Assembly (NCBI GenBank): GCA_030063045.1
Contig: JAQSEB010000059.1
Location: forward strand, 3,968,001-4,032,000
Length of the DNA: 64,000 bases
Source of the DNA: Pratylenchus scribneri
Lineage: Eukaryota > Nematoda > Chromadorea > Rhabditida > Pratylenchidae
Reading direction: 5' to 3'
Shown here: piece after piece, positions 35,685 through 47,133 of the stretch
Numbering within the stretch: the first letter of the stretch is position 1
Layout: each line of letters begins with the position of its first letter
Translations under genes and position numbers: made by a program
Notes under the pieces: generated by a model
What the model was told of the DNA's origin: nothing
Database searches by the model: none
The model's input: only the letters and a program-made list of their open reading frames with translations

Positions 35685-36989
35685 TCATAATTCTAGTGGG
35701 CGAAATTGAATGAAACTGCAGCGAAGTCGTCCGTCCACAAACATCACGGCGCCGGCATTGTCAAACTGAAAATAATTAAAATTAATGTAGAAAAAATTAA
35801 GGAAAATTACCTCTCCACAGTAATTTGGTGCCGAAAAAAGGGTTATTATTTTCCTCGTGTGATGCATTTCATAACCATCTTAAAATGTGGGAATTAAATT
35901 CATACATTATTTAGGCACAATATACCTTGCACAACTTGATGCGCTCTGACGATCATATCCAAGTCCAGTTCGGCACCTAAATATGTGTTAATTAAAATGG
36001 TAAAAAACGCAACAATTTCAACTTACAGGCTCTGAGGATAATATCATCTCCAAATGCGAATGAACATCCGCGTTCTGACCGCTGCCAACCTCGAGTTCCA
36101 GGACGGGGATCGGACCTAAAATTATGTTTTTTTTAAGTTCATCAGTCTTTTTTGCTTACCATAGTAAATCCATTTCAAGGCTATTGTTTGGAGGATCAAG
36201 CCAACCGCGTTGAATATGCCTAAGTTGTCTTCGCTCTTGCAGATGTGGTGAAAGTCCTCCTAAAAAATGGAAAATTAAAAAAAAACCTTTGTGAATTTTA
36301 ACAAACCATGCATGCACAAAATTCGTCTACCAACCAGTGCTGTCAGAGGCATTTGCGAAAAAGCATTGTTGTAGCAATGTCCAAGTTGTCTCCTTTGGTT
36401 TGGATAACGTTGATTGATTTCGTCCTTGAATCCATAGCTTGAATTTATCGATGCTGTTTCGTGATTGCCACGGAGCAAGAAGACGTTGTTTGGGTAAGCC
36501 ACTTTGTAACAAAAGAGAAGTGCAATTGTTTCCAAACTCATTGGGCCTCGGTCGACATAATCTGTAAATTACAAAATTAAATAAATCAAGTTGATTCTAT
36601 TCATACCTCCTAAGAATAGGTAATTTGTGGCCGGCGGAAATCCAAGCTCGTAAAATATTCGCAATAGGTCACGGAATTGGCCATGAATGTCACCGCACAC
36701 AACGACCGGCTAAAAGGAAAAATTAAATTGGAAAGAAAAGAAAACAGACTCACCGGATTCAGCTCCAAATGGACAGGTTGCTCTTCGAACACTTCTCGCG
36801 CCATTTCTGCCAATGCAATGAGGTGGTCTGCTGTAGCCTAAAAAACGGGAAAATTAAATTGGTAATTGAAAAGAAAAAAAAACTCACAATTCTGACTATA
36901 TCAATGGCGTTCCTCCTGTTTTCTTCTGCCTCCCGTGCCTGTTGTCGTAGTTGATCAGCCAAAGCGCGGACGATGTGAATATTGGCCAT
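35685..36989 (-). CDS. PP1-like serine/threonine protein phosphatase, divergent
   Basis: This is a metallophosphatase of the PP1 type. Catalytic motifs appear in order: [94 protein letters not shown] and [20 protein letters not shown]. Metal and phosphate ligands (DxH, DYVDR, NHE, the His of MHG and RAH) are all kept. The family's HGGLSPDL reads HGLLSPHL, a Gly-to-Leu change beside a catalytic His. The N-terminal helix [20 protein letters not shown] is unlike canonical PP1. Divergent PP1 paralogues are common in nematodes, often sperm-enriched, so this may be a lineage-specific copy. PP1 inhibitor-2 is encoded 3 kb away. Confidence 0.93.
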
Positions 36990-37752
36990 TGCGTTGAGTG
37001 AGTGAGTGTAGTCGTGAATGAATTCGGCAATAAGTGAGTGAACAGTGGATGGTAGAGCTGGGGGATGAGAAGATTGAATAATTTATTCTTGAATTTTATT
37101 TTTATGTTGCTTTTATATTGGAATTTTAATGAAAAAGATTATTGATTGACTAACAAAAATTACTGTATACCGTATCATTCAGCAAATACTACGCTACGAA
37201 ATACGAATTAAAAAAATAATAAATAAAAATCCTTTTCTTCATTGATTTTTGATTGGATTGCAGATTGCAGTTTAGTTGCAACTTTTGCATGCAATTGCAT
37301 CGCGCGCAATCACATTCTGCATGCTAATAATTTAATTACCAATTATTAAGCTAAGGGGATTCGCAATGATTTAAATCACTCAAAAAATAAAAAAAAAAAG
37401 TATAATAAAATAAAAATAATGAAGAAAGATCAGCCAGAGTAGCGTAGCGTAGTCAATTAAGTTGCAGCATAGCATAGTCAAAAATCAAAATTAAAAAAGT
37501 ATATCTAAGGATCCAAACATTTGACGATTCTTCCAAAGTTTAACAGCAAAAATTCTTAATAATATTTCTCACTGACATTGTTTTGCTAGCTTGGATGTCT
37601 AATATATTTTAATTAACTAACTTGATGTCCTAAAATACGAATTTATCTGAATTTTCATTAAATTAGAATTTTAGAAATTGACAATTTACTCAATATCAAT
37701 AAATATAAGCGTCGCCCTTCGCACATATTCAATCTTTGGTTAAATAAACAAT
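36990..37752. other. Divergent promoter region
   Basis: This stretch lies between the PP1-like (-) and STAR (+) genes. Around 37260-37325 it carries repeated TTGCA/GCATGC words (CTTTTGCATGCAATTGCATC, palindromic in part). At 37439-37482 it has two near-copies of a TAGCGTAGTC/TAGCATAGTC word. No coding potential was recognised. Confidence 0.5.
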
Positions 37753-38817
37753 ATGGATTATCTTCATGAATTGATTCGTGAGAAGAAAACGGTTGCGGCT
37801 TTCCCTAATCACTTCAAACATATTGGCCGCTTAATTGACCTCGGTAATATTAATTTAATTCATAAAACATTCAAATAATGAAATGAATTCAGAGATTGAA
37901 CGCATCCGTGCCCAGTTGTTTCGCTGTAACTTCGATGATGATCTTCCAAAGTTGCCTGAATTGGATTCGCATGAGGACATAGTTACACTCCAGGAGAAAG
38001 TCTATGTGCCAATCAAGGATCATCCTGAAGTTTTAATTAATTTATTTATTAAATTGAAAATTTTTAAAGTTCAATTTTGTCGGTCGTATTCTTGGCCCTC
38101 GTGGGATGACAGCAAAACAACTTGAGCAAGAGACTGGGTGCAAGATTATGGTTCGCGGACGTGGTTCTTTACGTGATGCCAAGAAGGTATTCTATTTTAA
38201 GATAATACATAGAAATTCAAATAATTGATTGAAGGAAGAAGCAAATCGTGGAAAACCGAACTGGGAACATCTGGAAGACGATTTGCACATTCTCATCCAA
38301 TGCGAAGATACCGAGAAACGCGCCCGCACCAAACTGGACAAAGCCGTGGAGAAAGTCAAAAAGCTGCTGGTTCCAACTGTATATTATTTAAAATTATGCT
38401 TGAATAATTCTGAATTAGAAGCTTCAGAACAATGGAATTGATGAGCTGAAGCGCAAACAACTCATTGAGCTGAGCATTATCAATGGCACTTACCGTTCAC
38501 CAATTTCGGCCAAAAATTCGACGAGTAAGTGTAGCCATAATTGATTTAAGCATCATTTACTTTTTAATTCAGGCAATTCTCATCTCGCTCCACTGATGTC
38601 GCCTCTCCAAATGCCGGTGTCGCCATCTTCGCCATTCATCCAGTCGGCTGCTCCAAATCACCATCATCATCCATTTTTCGGCTCCCCTCTGCCAAGTCCA
38701 ATCAAGGAGTACCACAGCAAATACACCACTCCACTTTCGGTCCCGCCGCATCATGCCAAAGGCAATGCTCCATCATTTGACTTTACTCAGCTGTTCTTGG
38801 ACAAATGTGAGATGTGA
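37753..38817 (+). CDS. STAR/KH RNA-binding protein (ASD-2/GLD-1/Quaking type)
   Basis: STAR proteins bind UACUAAY-like sites to control splicing or translation. The Qua1 dimerisation segment reads [19 protein letters not shown], followed by [15 protein letters not shown]. The maxi-KH domain contains [80 protein letters not shown] and [12 protein letters not shown]. The Qua2 motif is [20 protein letters not shown]. The GPRG loop is intact. The wording falls between C. elegans ASD-2 and GLD-1, nearer ASD-2. A proline/serine/histidine-rich tail ends at 38817. Introns are placed at conserved points and join in phase. Confidence 0.94.
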
Positions 38818-39925
38818 ATGCCAATAAAGAAGTCTCGAGGGTTAAAGCATCTTCCTTTCCTTCTCTGCTATTGTTGAATTTATTTAAATATCGCCAATTC
38901 CCCCTCTTCTCATATTATTCTGTCAATTTTTCCAACTTAAATATAATAAATATAAGAAAACCAATCCCCACCCCAATCCCATTCCTTCCCCTATCGAAAT
39001 CCAACGATATTTTGTCCTCCCATCCATCCCAATTGCCTTTAAATAAACCCTGCGAGGTTTAGGCCTAAATTTAAGCGTAATAATAAACACATCCATCCAT
39101 CATAATTTATTGTTTTTCCAATTTAATTGACCATAAATAAATAAATAAATGTAATTAAAAATCATGTGGATAATGCCATTAATATTCATTATTTCTGATT
39201 ATGATTATTATCGAATTTTTTCTGTTTCCGAAAAGCCAGACTAAATATTGATTTTTTAGAATTTTGGCAGAAAACATTTTCAAGCGCATTTAAAGGAGCG
39301 AGCAATACATTCGTAAGTGAAAAGCATTAGCCTACAATATCAGCAGAGCCAACACATCCAACTTTTTTGCCGAACACGGAATATTGGCAGTGACCAGTGT
39401 CAGAGGGCAAAAAATTGGAAGATAAAGGTTAGTATGTAAAAAGGGTGAGGGGTAATTCAATTCCTAGCTGGAAAAGTGTCCACATCCACTCGCCCTAGAT
39501 TTACTAGATTCCCACGGAAGTCACCAGTAGTCGATGTTTGCCTTTTTATATTGGAAATTCCCACTCCTAGCTTTATTTAACACTCAATTTTTTAAATTTT
39601 ATTACTGTTTAGTGAGCGGTAGAATTTAACCTCATTAGAGAGAGCTGGATTAATTTCGAATCACCAAAATTGTTAATTCCCTTTTTGATTGGCCAAATGT
39701 TTTCGCATCTCAATTGTGAATAACTCATTTATTCTTCAACTAAATAATTAAAATTGCTTATAATAAAACATAGAAATACATTCCTCTGAATCCCTAAGTT
39801 ATTAAAAATAGTTTTATTGGAAAAGGTTTACATTAGTCCATTTAGCTTCAACATGAGTTTCCATTTCTTATTTTTCAATCCCTATTTTTAATATTAAATT
39901 TTTAAGAACAACGAAAACAAATTTA
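38818..39925. other. Intergenic region
   Basis: This stretch lies between the STAR gene and inhibitor-2, both plus. The first 250 bp are pyrimidine-rich and end in TTTAAATAAACC near 39040, a probable polyadenylation signal. A segment at 39230-39560 is less AT-rich and could be an untranslated exon or promoter of the next gene; no open frame was recognised. Confidence 0.5.
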
Positions 39926-40929
39926 ATGGCCAGCACTCAAAACCCTGGTGCTTCCTCTTCTCAATGCACCGAAGATGAAACGGACGAAGGGCCAAATAAT
40001 TCATTGAATCCGACAGAATTTCTCAAAATGAGACCGAAAAAATCAATTCTGAAAACGAAGCAGACTTCTTTTGATGATTTGAGCCATGCAATTTTGGGGC
40101 AGCGGGATTTACGCGGTCACAGCGAGGAAACACAAAAAGCTCATTTCGATGAGGTTTACTTTTAAAATTAAATTAAAATAAATGAATTCTAATTGAAGAT
40201 GAACATTTTGGCAACTCATCATCCTCCGGACAAGGATTATGGACATATAAAGGTTAATAATTATTTTATACATTCATTCGCAATAAAACAATTTAAAGAT
40301 TGACGAACCAAAGACGCCATATGCAGCCGGTTATAGTGACAGTGAAGGGGAGGAACTTTCATCGGGCAGTACCCGGCCGAGAAGAGTAATAAATTTCTTA
40401 AATTTTACTAATTTTTCTTACTTAGGTTTCATTGGTGGGCGCCTTGGATCCGGAAGAATTGCGCAAGGGAATCAAAGAAGGTGGAGTGGCCAAACCAAAG
40501 GTGCTGGAACCGGGATCCGGGGACGACGAGGAGGAAGATGAATCGCAGATGACCCAAGAACAAATAGGTTTGGTTATTTTTCATAAATTGAAATCAAAAA
40601 TTGTAAGAAAAATTAGTGAAATTATAAGTATAAGTAGGATATTCCTCTGTTGAATTTTTGTATGATAAGTAAAATTAAAATGCAAAAATAATTATTATAT
40701 TTTATGGAAAAATTATAAATCAATGAATATTTTTAACCGGCACGAAAATTGATTAGCACTGTAGTTAAAATATAAAATTAAAATCAAATTAATATATTCC
40801 AAATTTGCAGCACACAAACGTGAATTCGAGAAGAAACGCAAACAACATTACAATGAAGGAGCATATTTGCGCAAAATGAAGGAGGCAGCAGCAAAGGCGG
40901 CAGCCGAAGAAGAGGATGAAGACGAATGA
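39926..40929 (+). CDS. PPP1R2: Protein phosphatase 1 inhibitor-2
   Basis: Inhibitor-2 binds and regulates PP1 and affects chromosome segregation; the C. elegans orthologue is szy-2. Three PP1-contact elements are visible: a KGILK-type motif MRPKKSILKTKQTSFDD, a central stretch with KTPYAAGYSDSEGEE, and the C-terminal helix FEKKRKQHYNEGAYLRKMKE with the diagnostic HYNEG, which inserts near the PP1 active site. The protein is acidic and low in structure, as the family is, and ends in EEEDEDE. The start MASTQNPGASSSQ follows AATTTA. Introns at about 40155-40197 and 40570-40810 join in phase. Confidence 0.94.
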
Positions 40930-41351
40930 GGAATTAAGAGCATATAGACCAAAGAAGAAGGATATTGAATTCATCAGACGGCTCAACTCCTCAGAACGAT
41001 GACCGATCGACCCCAAAACCCGAAAATTGACTTCTTTAATCCTTCATCCCATCCAAGACCCAATTCTATTTTTTTTATTTGTTTTTTTATTAATTCTAGA
41101 ACCCATTTGACTTGAAGAATAGGTTTCCCCCAAATTGACTTTCTTATTCTTCGAATTTACTCTTCAACATGGGCATAATTTACACCCAAATTTGGGTCAT
41201 TTATTCACCTCCCTCCCCTCTCTCCTTCCCCTCCATTCATTGTATTCAATTTTATCACCAACCTCGACCATTTTTCTACATTTATGAACAGTTTGAATAT
41301 TATTATAGTACAATAATAAATAAAAAGATCGAATTTTGTTTGTTTTTTTAT
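40930..41351. other. Convergent 3' intergenic region
   Basis: This is the stretch between inhibitor-2 (+) and the RP2-like gene (-). Pyrimidine-rich in the middle; AATAAATAAA at about 41314 may end the plus-strand transcript. No gene seen. Confidence 0.55.
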
Positions 41352-44300
41352 TCAATTGCTTTGCCGAATCTCGCAAAGTCTGTATAATTGTTTTCGCTGA
41401 TTTTCCATTTGTTCTCGGTCCATTAATTGGGCAATTGTTGCCTTCCTTTCCTGTCGACAAATCCATTCCGCATTTTGGACCAAACCCCTTTGGCCAGCAA
41501 TTTCGATTGCAACAATTTTTTCTTCAAAATTAATATTTTTAATTTGAGTATATTTTGAATCCATTTACACATAGAATTAATGCTTTTTTAACATTAAAAT
41601 TATTCCGTTCCGTTTTTTTCTCCTAATTCATTTCATATACCGTATGTCTTTTTGGTGGCCCCGGGGCTACAATTATTCAGAGCTCTCCAAAGTGGGGCAA
41701 AAGTTTCCTTTTTTCTCCTTAAAATCCTAAAAATAGATCTTTCATTAGAAGGGAGAGGGGCAATAATAGATTAAATATGGTACATTTTCCCACTTTTCTC
41801 ACTTATTAATGCCTGCTGCTGCTGTTTGGCCACTTTTCGTGCATCCAACAAGAATATCGTTTCCCATTCCCCAGGCTTTAAATCAATATCGTTCATGGCC
41901 AACAATTTATTCAAAATTGTTTGGCCGTTCCCCGGTGATGATGTCAACAATTCGCGCACAATTTCCACCGATTCCGAATAGAAACGCATGTTTGCATCCT
42001 TCAAGGGTTGGAGAAGGACAACAATTCGTTCATCCTCCTTAATTGAGAGTATAATTGGAAATTGTTGCGCATCGACAAATGAAATTGGTCTTTTGCCTCT
42101 CCTTTTCCAATAATAAAAATAAATGGGAAAAATAGGCTACAAATTATTTGGAAGGTCCATCCATTCATAATAAATCCCATTCTCAATACAGTAAATTACA
42201 GCGGATGTTGCCTGGGGAGAAATTACTTTGAAATCGGCGAATTGATTGGCTTTTTGCTGACCCTCAAAGAAGATTTGACTTTCGCCAAAAGTGCTGGCCA
42301 ATTTGAATTGAAACTTTTCCACAATTTGTGATCCACAAAGGAATTGGTTAAGTCGATGAATGAGTTGGCCGTTTGTAGAAGGATTGCCCATTGGATGTGC
42401 ATTTTGGAGGATTTGGCATTTGCCGGTGTCCGGCGTAAAATTATGAATTTTGTTCCAGCGATTTGCAAATGGACTGAGGCCGGCAGCGAACATTTGGCCT
42501 AATGGATGAAAATATTACGGGCAACATTTGCGGAGTGGAAATTGAATGGGGGGAAGGCGGGATTGGACAGAATTTGGGCAATAATAATTCCCATTTAAAT
42601 AATCCTCCTTTTAATCAATGGTTAGGGTTAATCAAAGAGGAATTCTCCCATACCTTGTAGACCAATCCATGCCAAAAGCAAAGGTGCAACTTCGATTTGG
42701 GTTTCTTCAATTGTGGGTGAAGTGGCACAAAAAAGATGGGCTGTCAATTGATGGCAATCACGTGTTCGAAATTGTTGACAAACGGCCAGTACCAATAAAT
42801 TGGTACAATTACGGAGGAAAATGCTACAATTGATGAAAAAATGTAAATAAAACTAATAAGTGGTTTTGGAAAGGCTAAAATGGAGAGAATTTGGGCTCAA
42901 TAACCTTCCTTTGCATGGGCCGCATAAAATCAAACAATTTCGGCAATCGTCTATTGTGATGGTTGCACTCTGGTCCAATAGGATTAATGTAGAATTCTGC
43001 TTGGGGGATGGAGGATATTTAAAAGTGGAGTGGGACACTTAAAGAAGGAATAACTTACGGAGCATCCCTCAATTTGGAATGCATTTCCGGCCAATTGGCC
43101 CGGCTCCTTCACGCAGGTTTCCCCCTCAATGCCACGCCATAAAAATTCATTGGCTTCTGAGCCCGTCGATTGGCGTAAATCCCTTCAAAATTGGAAATCC
43201 AATTTGTTAATCCTCCTCATCAATTAAAGCATACCATGAATAAACTTTTGGCCTCTCCTCTTGCGACTCAACATTCCTTCTAAAAATTCCGCTTTCTTCA
43301 TTTCCTTCAACGGCACGAAAACAACAAAAGAATTTGGAGATATGGGATTGTGCACTGGAATTATTGACAACCAATTGATGGGCACCATTTTGAATTGTGG
43401 CATCGAATTTATTGGCAAAGGAGGACTGGGAACGAATGCCATCACAATTTTGTTGTTCGCTGCCAATTTGACGCTAAATCAAAAGAATGTGGCCAAAGGC
43501 AAATTGTATATGGATGGAATGACTATTCTTTTGACAATAAATTTGCCATAATTTACAACCAAATTATTTGAAAATATTCCCCCACCATTCTGTCATTTTT
43601 CACCTCATTTTTGGGCCTCGTTTCCTGGTACAAATCAAAACCATAAGCAGCTGAATCCTGGCTCCCTCTCCGCGGGCCACCAACACCCAACCAATGACCA
43701 CCTTCTCCAATTGTTGGGCAAAATGATTGACGAAATGAGGCACCCGAAAGGATCAGAGACATCCTTGGTTCTGCCGATTGGTGCTCTCCATTTCCGGAAT
43801 CTGCTGATGTTTAAATATTCGACGGAAAATAATCCCCCTCCAATTGATTCCACAACCCAATTAAAAATAATATCCAATAAAATTTATTCCTTTTTCTGAA
43901 TTACTTCTTTATTTATTTGCTTGTCAATGCCAATAATGCCTATAAGGGCCTTTCCTATTCGTCCTACTGTACCCCCACTTTTGCCTAATCACCCTATCAA
44001 TCAAATATTGCCCCCAGCTGCCTTTTTAAACTCCCTTTTCCTTCTATATGCCTTTTACCCTTTCACATTATTATCACACTTTCCCGCACAATTATTAAAG
44101 AATAATTTAATATCGAGTTCTCCTTATCCCGTTTAGCTCTAGAATAGGATTAATGCATTCATTTTCATAAATTCTTTGAAATGTAACAAATTCTCTCATC
44201 AATTAATTAATCCAATTCCCATTCCCGCACACCTCCTTCCACGGTGTACAATTTACTTCGGCCTTCTCTTTTTGTCCCTTTTCCAATTGTTGAATTGGGC

Positions 44301-44701
44301 ATCGGATCATTGGGTGGCATTTCTCGACTGGTCAAATCCAGGCCAATGTCAAAAAAGCCATCATCATCATTTGTAGAACATTCGTCAATTGGCCTCAAAT
44401 TCAGGCAATCCCCAATTTGTTGTTGGCGACGTTTACCCCGGATGAATTCCTTCAAAATTGGAAAATATAAATAAAAATTTCAGTGGATTGTTGGAATATA
44501 TGGAGTTGATTAAACATCTCTCAATTTTGACTGCCTAAATTGTTGACAATAAACAAAAATATTCACCTCGAATGTGACCATTTCTGCCGGTCCATCCACT
44601 CGACCTCCGGCCAAATTGTCCAATGGGCTACGACCGATGCCATTGCCGAAACAATCATCAACTGGGAAACCATTCATCAGTTGATCGCCATTTTGGCTCA
44701 T
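41352..44701 (-). CDS. RP2: RP2/XRP2-like TBCC-domain protein with long N-terminal extension
   Basis: RP2 is the GTPase-activating protein for ARL3 in ciliary cargo release. The TBCC beta-helix is clear: RPKVYSW, GETCVKEPGQLAGNAFQIEG, LILLDQSATITIDDCRNCLI, CGPCKGR and, in the next exon, CQQFRTRDCHQLTAHLFCAT. The QQFRxRDC motif holds the arginine finger. AGLSPFANRWNKIHNFTP matches the segment after the TBCC domain. Four upstream exons (44701-44567, 44449-44233, 43800-43604, 43473-43235) join in phase and add about 230 residues before the KFFCCF that aligns with the human MGCFF N-terminus. The C-terminal exons (from about 42100) contain ILSIKEDERIVVLLQPLKDA and a helical tail; their match to the RP2 NDK-like domain is weak. 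The last exon at 41352-41535 is provisional. Confidence 0.8.
43922..44145 (+). repeat. Dispersed repeat, copy B (in RP2-like intron)
   Basis: Homologous to 27237-27470: TGTCAATGCCAATAATGCCT, GTCCTACTGTA, CCTAATCA, TATCAATCAAATATTGCCC and the pyrimidine tracts occur in the same order. It lies in the intron between exons 2 and 3 of the RP2-like gene. Diverged; class unknown. Confidence 0.6.
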
Positions 44702-45202
44702 TTTGAGAAGGAAAATGCAAATTTCTTCAACAGAATTTGGGAATTAATATAGAAATATGGTTTTATTTTGCCAATATTGAGGCATTAATGGGAAAAACAT
44801 CGTTTTAGTAGGTGGGAAAAGGGGCCTATTACCAAAGAGAGGAAGAATATTCCTTTGAATTTACCCTCAGTTACAATTGAATGTCCCACACATTTACTTA
44901 ATATTTTTAATAATAAAATGGGGAGGGGGAATGCGAATTTGGTCTGCGCATTTTCTTTCAAATATTTTTTCCATCTTTTTGGTTTCCATGGTAATTTGCT
45001 CATTTTTTGTCAGAAAGGATTGAATTTAAGTTGGAATTGGCCATAAACTTGTGAGTGCCTCTTATTCTTCGCCCAATTTTGGCATTTCACGGCATTTCCA
45101 AATTTATTAATTTTGTAGATATCATTTTTGTCAAATGGAATAAATTTATTCAATTCAATGATCGAACGGAGGGAAATAAACAAAAAAAAGTGTGAAAATT
45201 GT
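44702..45202. other. Intergenic spacer
   Basis: This stretch lies between the RP2-like start and the stop of the interrupted gene, both minus. AT-rich with no recognised feature. Confidence 0.5.
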
Positions 45203-45902
45203 TTAAATTGCCATTGCCAAAGTGGCAAATTCGGCAGGATCAAAGCGAAGTTGGGAGAAGTCAATTTGACTGCCATCATCGCTTTCCTCTTCCTCCTCTG
45301 ATTCCGTCCATTTTTGTTCTTCATCATCATCATCTTCCTCCCTCCTCATTTTCCCTTCATTCTTCCTCCTTTCTTCCTTTCCATCACCGAATAATTCCTC
45401 AAAAAGTGGTTCCCTTTCAGTGCCAATTGCGCCTCCGCTGCAACAGCCACCGCCTTCAAATGAAAGGGGAAATGATGCATTCATCCAGTTTTAATTATTT
45501 TTGGCCATTTTTTGTTAAAAATTGAATTTGTTTGTTCGATTAGAATAATTCATCTACATTTAAATAATTCACATCAACCAACCTTCGGCCAATTGTCCAT
45601 TGCACACGGCACAATGCCCCGCCTTCATCTCCGCCTTTTCTACTGATGGCCTCAATTCTCTTCGTTTTATTCCTTTTGTTTTTCCCCTCAAATAAGCCTC
45701 CAATTCCTCCTTCCCCTTTGCACAATTGCTCCCCCTATTTTTGTTTCTTCCCTCCAAAATGACTTGGCCAACTCGGCTAATCCGTCGAGTGGCCTCCGAA
45801 ACCGCCGGGATTGATGGTCGGGCGGTCAGCAGAGCTGAGAACCAGGGATTTTCGAGCCGTTCTGAATATCGGCGCAGTTGAAGGGTGCTAAGCAATGTTT
45901 TT

Positions 45903-47133
45903 GAGCAACAATTCACATCAATGTTTGAGTCGCACCCTAAGGACCTACACCCAGAGGACCTACACCCAAAGGACCTACGCCCTAAGGACCTACAACCCAA
46001 AGGACCTACAACCCAAAGGACCTATGACCCAAAGGACCTACGATCCTAAAGATCTACACCCAAAGGACCTACACTAATTTATTATTTTTCAGATTTGAAT
46101 ATGATAAATCATAAAATTTATTCCATAATAATAAATAAAAAAGAATGTATTTATGCCAATAATATAGTATGATGTGAGCATAATATGTAAATTTGTTTGC
46201 AAACCAAATAATTTATACATCATAAAGTTAAAATAATGGACTAAAAAAAGTAAAACAAAACAAAATAAATTTATGTGTTAAAGCTAATATAATATGAGCA
46301 AGAGGTGAGAAATTCAATTGGATTTTGCGGCCCTCCAACATCTCGCAACACATTCAAAAGGTTCTCATTTTTCTGGCGGTATGTGTCCTTGCTGAATAGC
46401 GGCGGCCGAAAACCAGCTGCAATTCGAACGGCCAATGTGTCAACACGAACCTGATTATTTTCAAATATATTAATATAAATTAAAAATAATATAACAAACT
46501 TGTTCATCCAAAAGTGCGTCCAACAATTTGTATGGATTTGGATGGTGGCGACTAAAAACTGAAGCAAATGCATTGTGTTTTTACATTTTTAACAAAATAA
46601 TAAGAAAAACCTTGGCCTGATCGCTCACACCTGCCAATTGCTGGTTTATAATCGTTCGTGGTGCGATTGGCGTTGTTAATGCCGCTTGATTTATTCTGGA
46701 TTTAATTTGAGCCAGCTCAACTCGATTCGGTGATGGAGGATGACTATGCAGCTTTGTGATGGTAACTTCGTTGTTGGCATCGGTTATTGCAGAGGCTGGA
46801 CATTTTGTGCTGCGATGTTGTTCGCATTTCCAATAAGTTTGCCCATTGGCTCCATTACGATTTTTTATGTAAATAAAGCCATGATAAATGAGTTTTTGAC
46901 CTCCCATTTGTGATTTAATAAACGTCGCCATTGTTAAATTAATATTGTTTTTTATTTTGATATTAAATCTGAAAAATAATAAATTAGTGTAGGTCCTTTG
47001 GGTGTAGGTCTTTAGGATCGTAGGTCCTTTGGGTCATAGGTCCTTTGGGTTGTAGGTCCTTTGGGTTGTAGGTCCTTTGGACGTAGGTCCTCTGGGTGTA
47101 GGTCCTTAGGAGTAGGTCCTTTGGGTTGACCCC
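45903..47133. mobile_element. Mutator-like element with inverted repeats made of tandem units and a FLYWCH gene
   Basis: Two inverted arms of about 165 bp (about 45930-46097 and 46972-47130) consist of degenerate tandem units of the type AAGGACCTACAACCC and share the inner border ACACTAATTTATTATTTTTC. A direct repeat CAATGTTTTT occurs at 45893-45902 and 47134-47143, giving a 9-10-bp target duplication as made by Mutator-like transposases. The left end has about 25 extra bases, including a second CAATGTTT, so the exact left terminus is uncertain. The only coding content seen is a FLYWCH protein on the minus strand. No MULE transposase core was found, so the copy is probably non-autonomous. Confidence 0.75.
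46271..46931 (-). CDS. FLYWCH zinc-finger protein carried by the transposon
   Basis: The N-terminal FLYWCH domain reads FIKSQMGGQKLIYHGFIYIK, then NGQTYWKCEQHRSTKCPA and ITKLHSHPPSP, giving the expected F/Y-W-C-C-H-H ligand pattern of this DNA-binding finger. After an intron (about 46610-46564) come FSRHHPNPYKLLDALLDEQ and, across a second intron, VRVDTLAVRIAAGFRPPLF and an end EFLTSCSYYISFNT. FLYWCH fingers occur both in Mutator-type transposases and in host regulators derived from them. The gene lies wholly between the inverted arms and runs antisense to the window, in the same direction as the interrupted host gene. No DDE catalytic core follows. Confidence 0.75.

Noticed and set aside
43261..43551. 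A 96-codon plus-strand open frame
   Set aside because: It is antisense to exon 4 of the RP2-like gene, whose minus frame joins in phase to neighbouring exons with clear family motifs.
45903..45926. Alternative 8-bp duplication CAATGTTT at about 45919 as the Mutator target site
   Set aside because: Using it would put a stop codon into the interrupted host frame, whereas the 9-10-bp repeat at 45893 restores the frame and fits Mutator-like elements better.
45930..46075. Regular short repeats suggestive of a CRISPR array
   Set aside because: The units are degenerate, contiguous and mirrored in opposite orientation at 46972-47130 as transposon arms; the genome is eukaryotic and there are no spacers.
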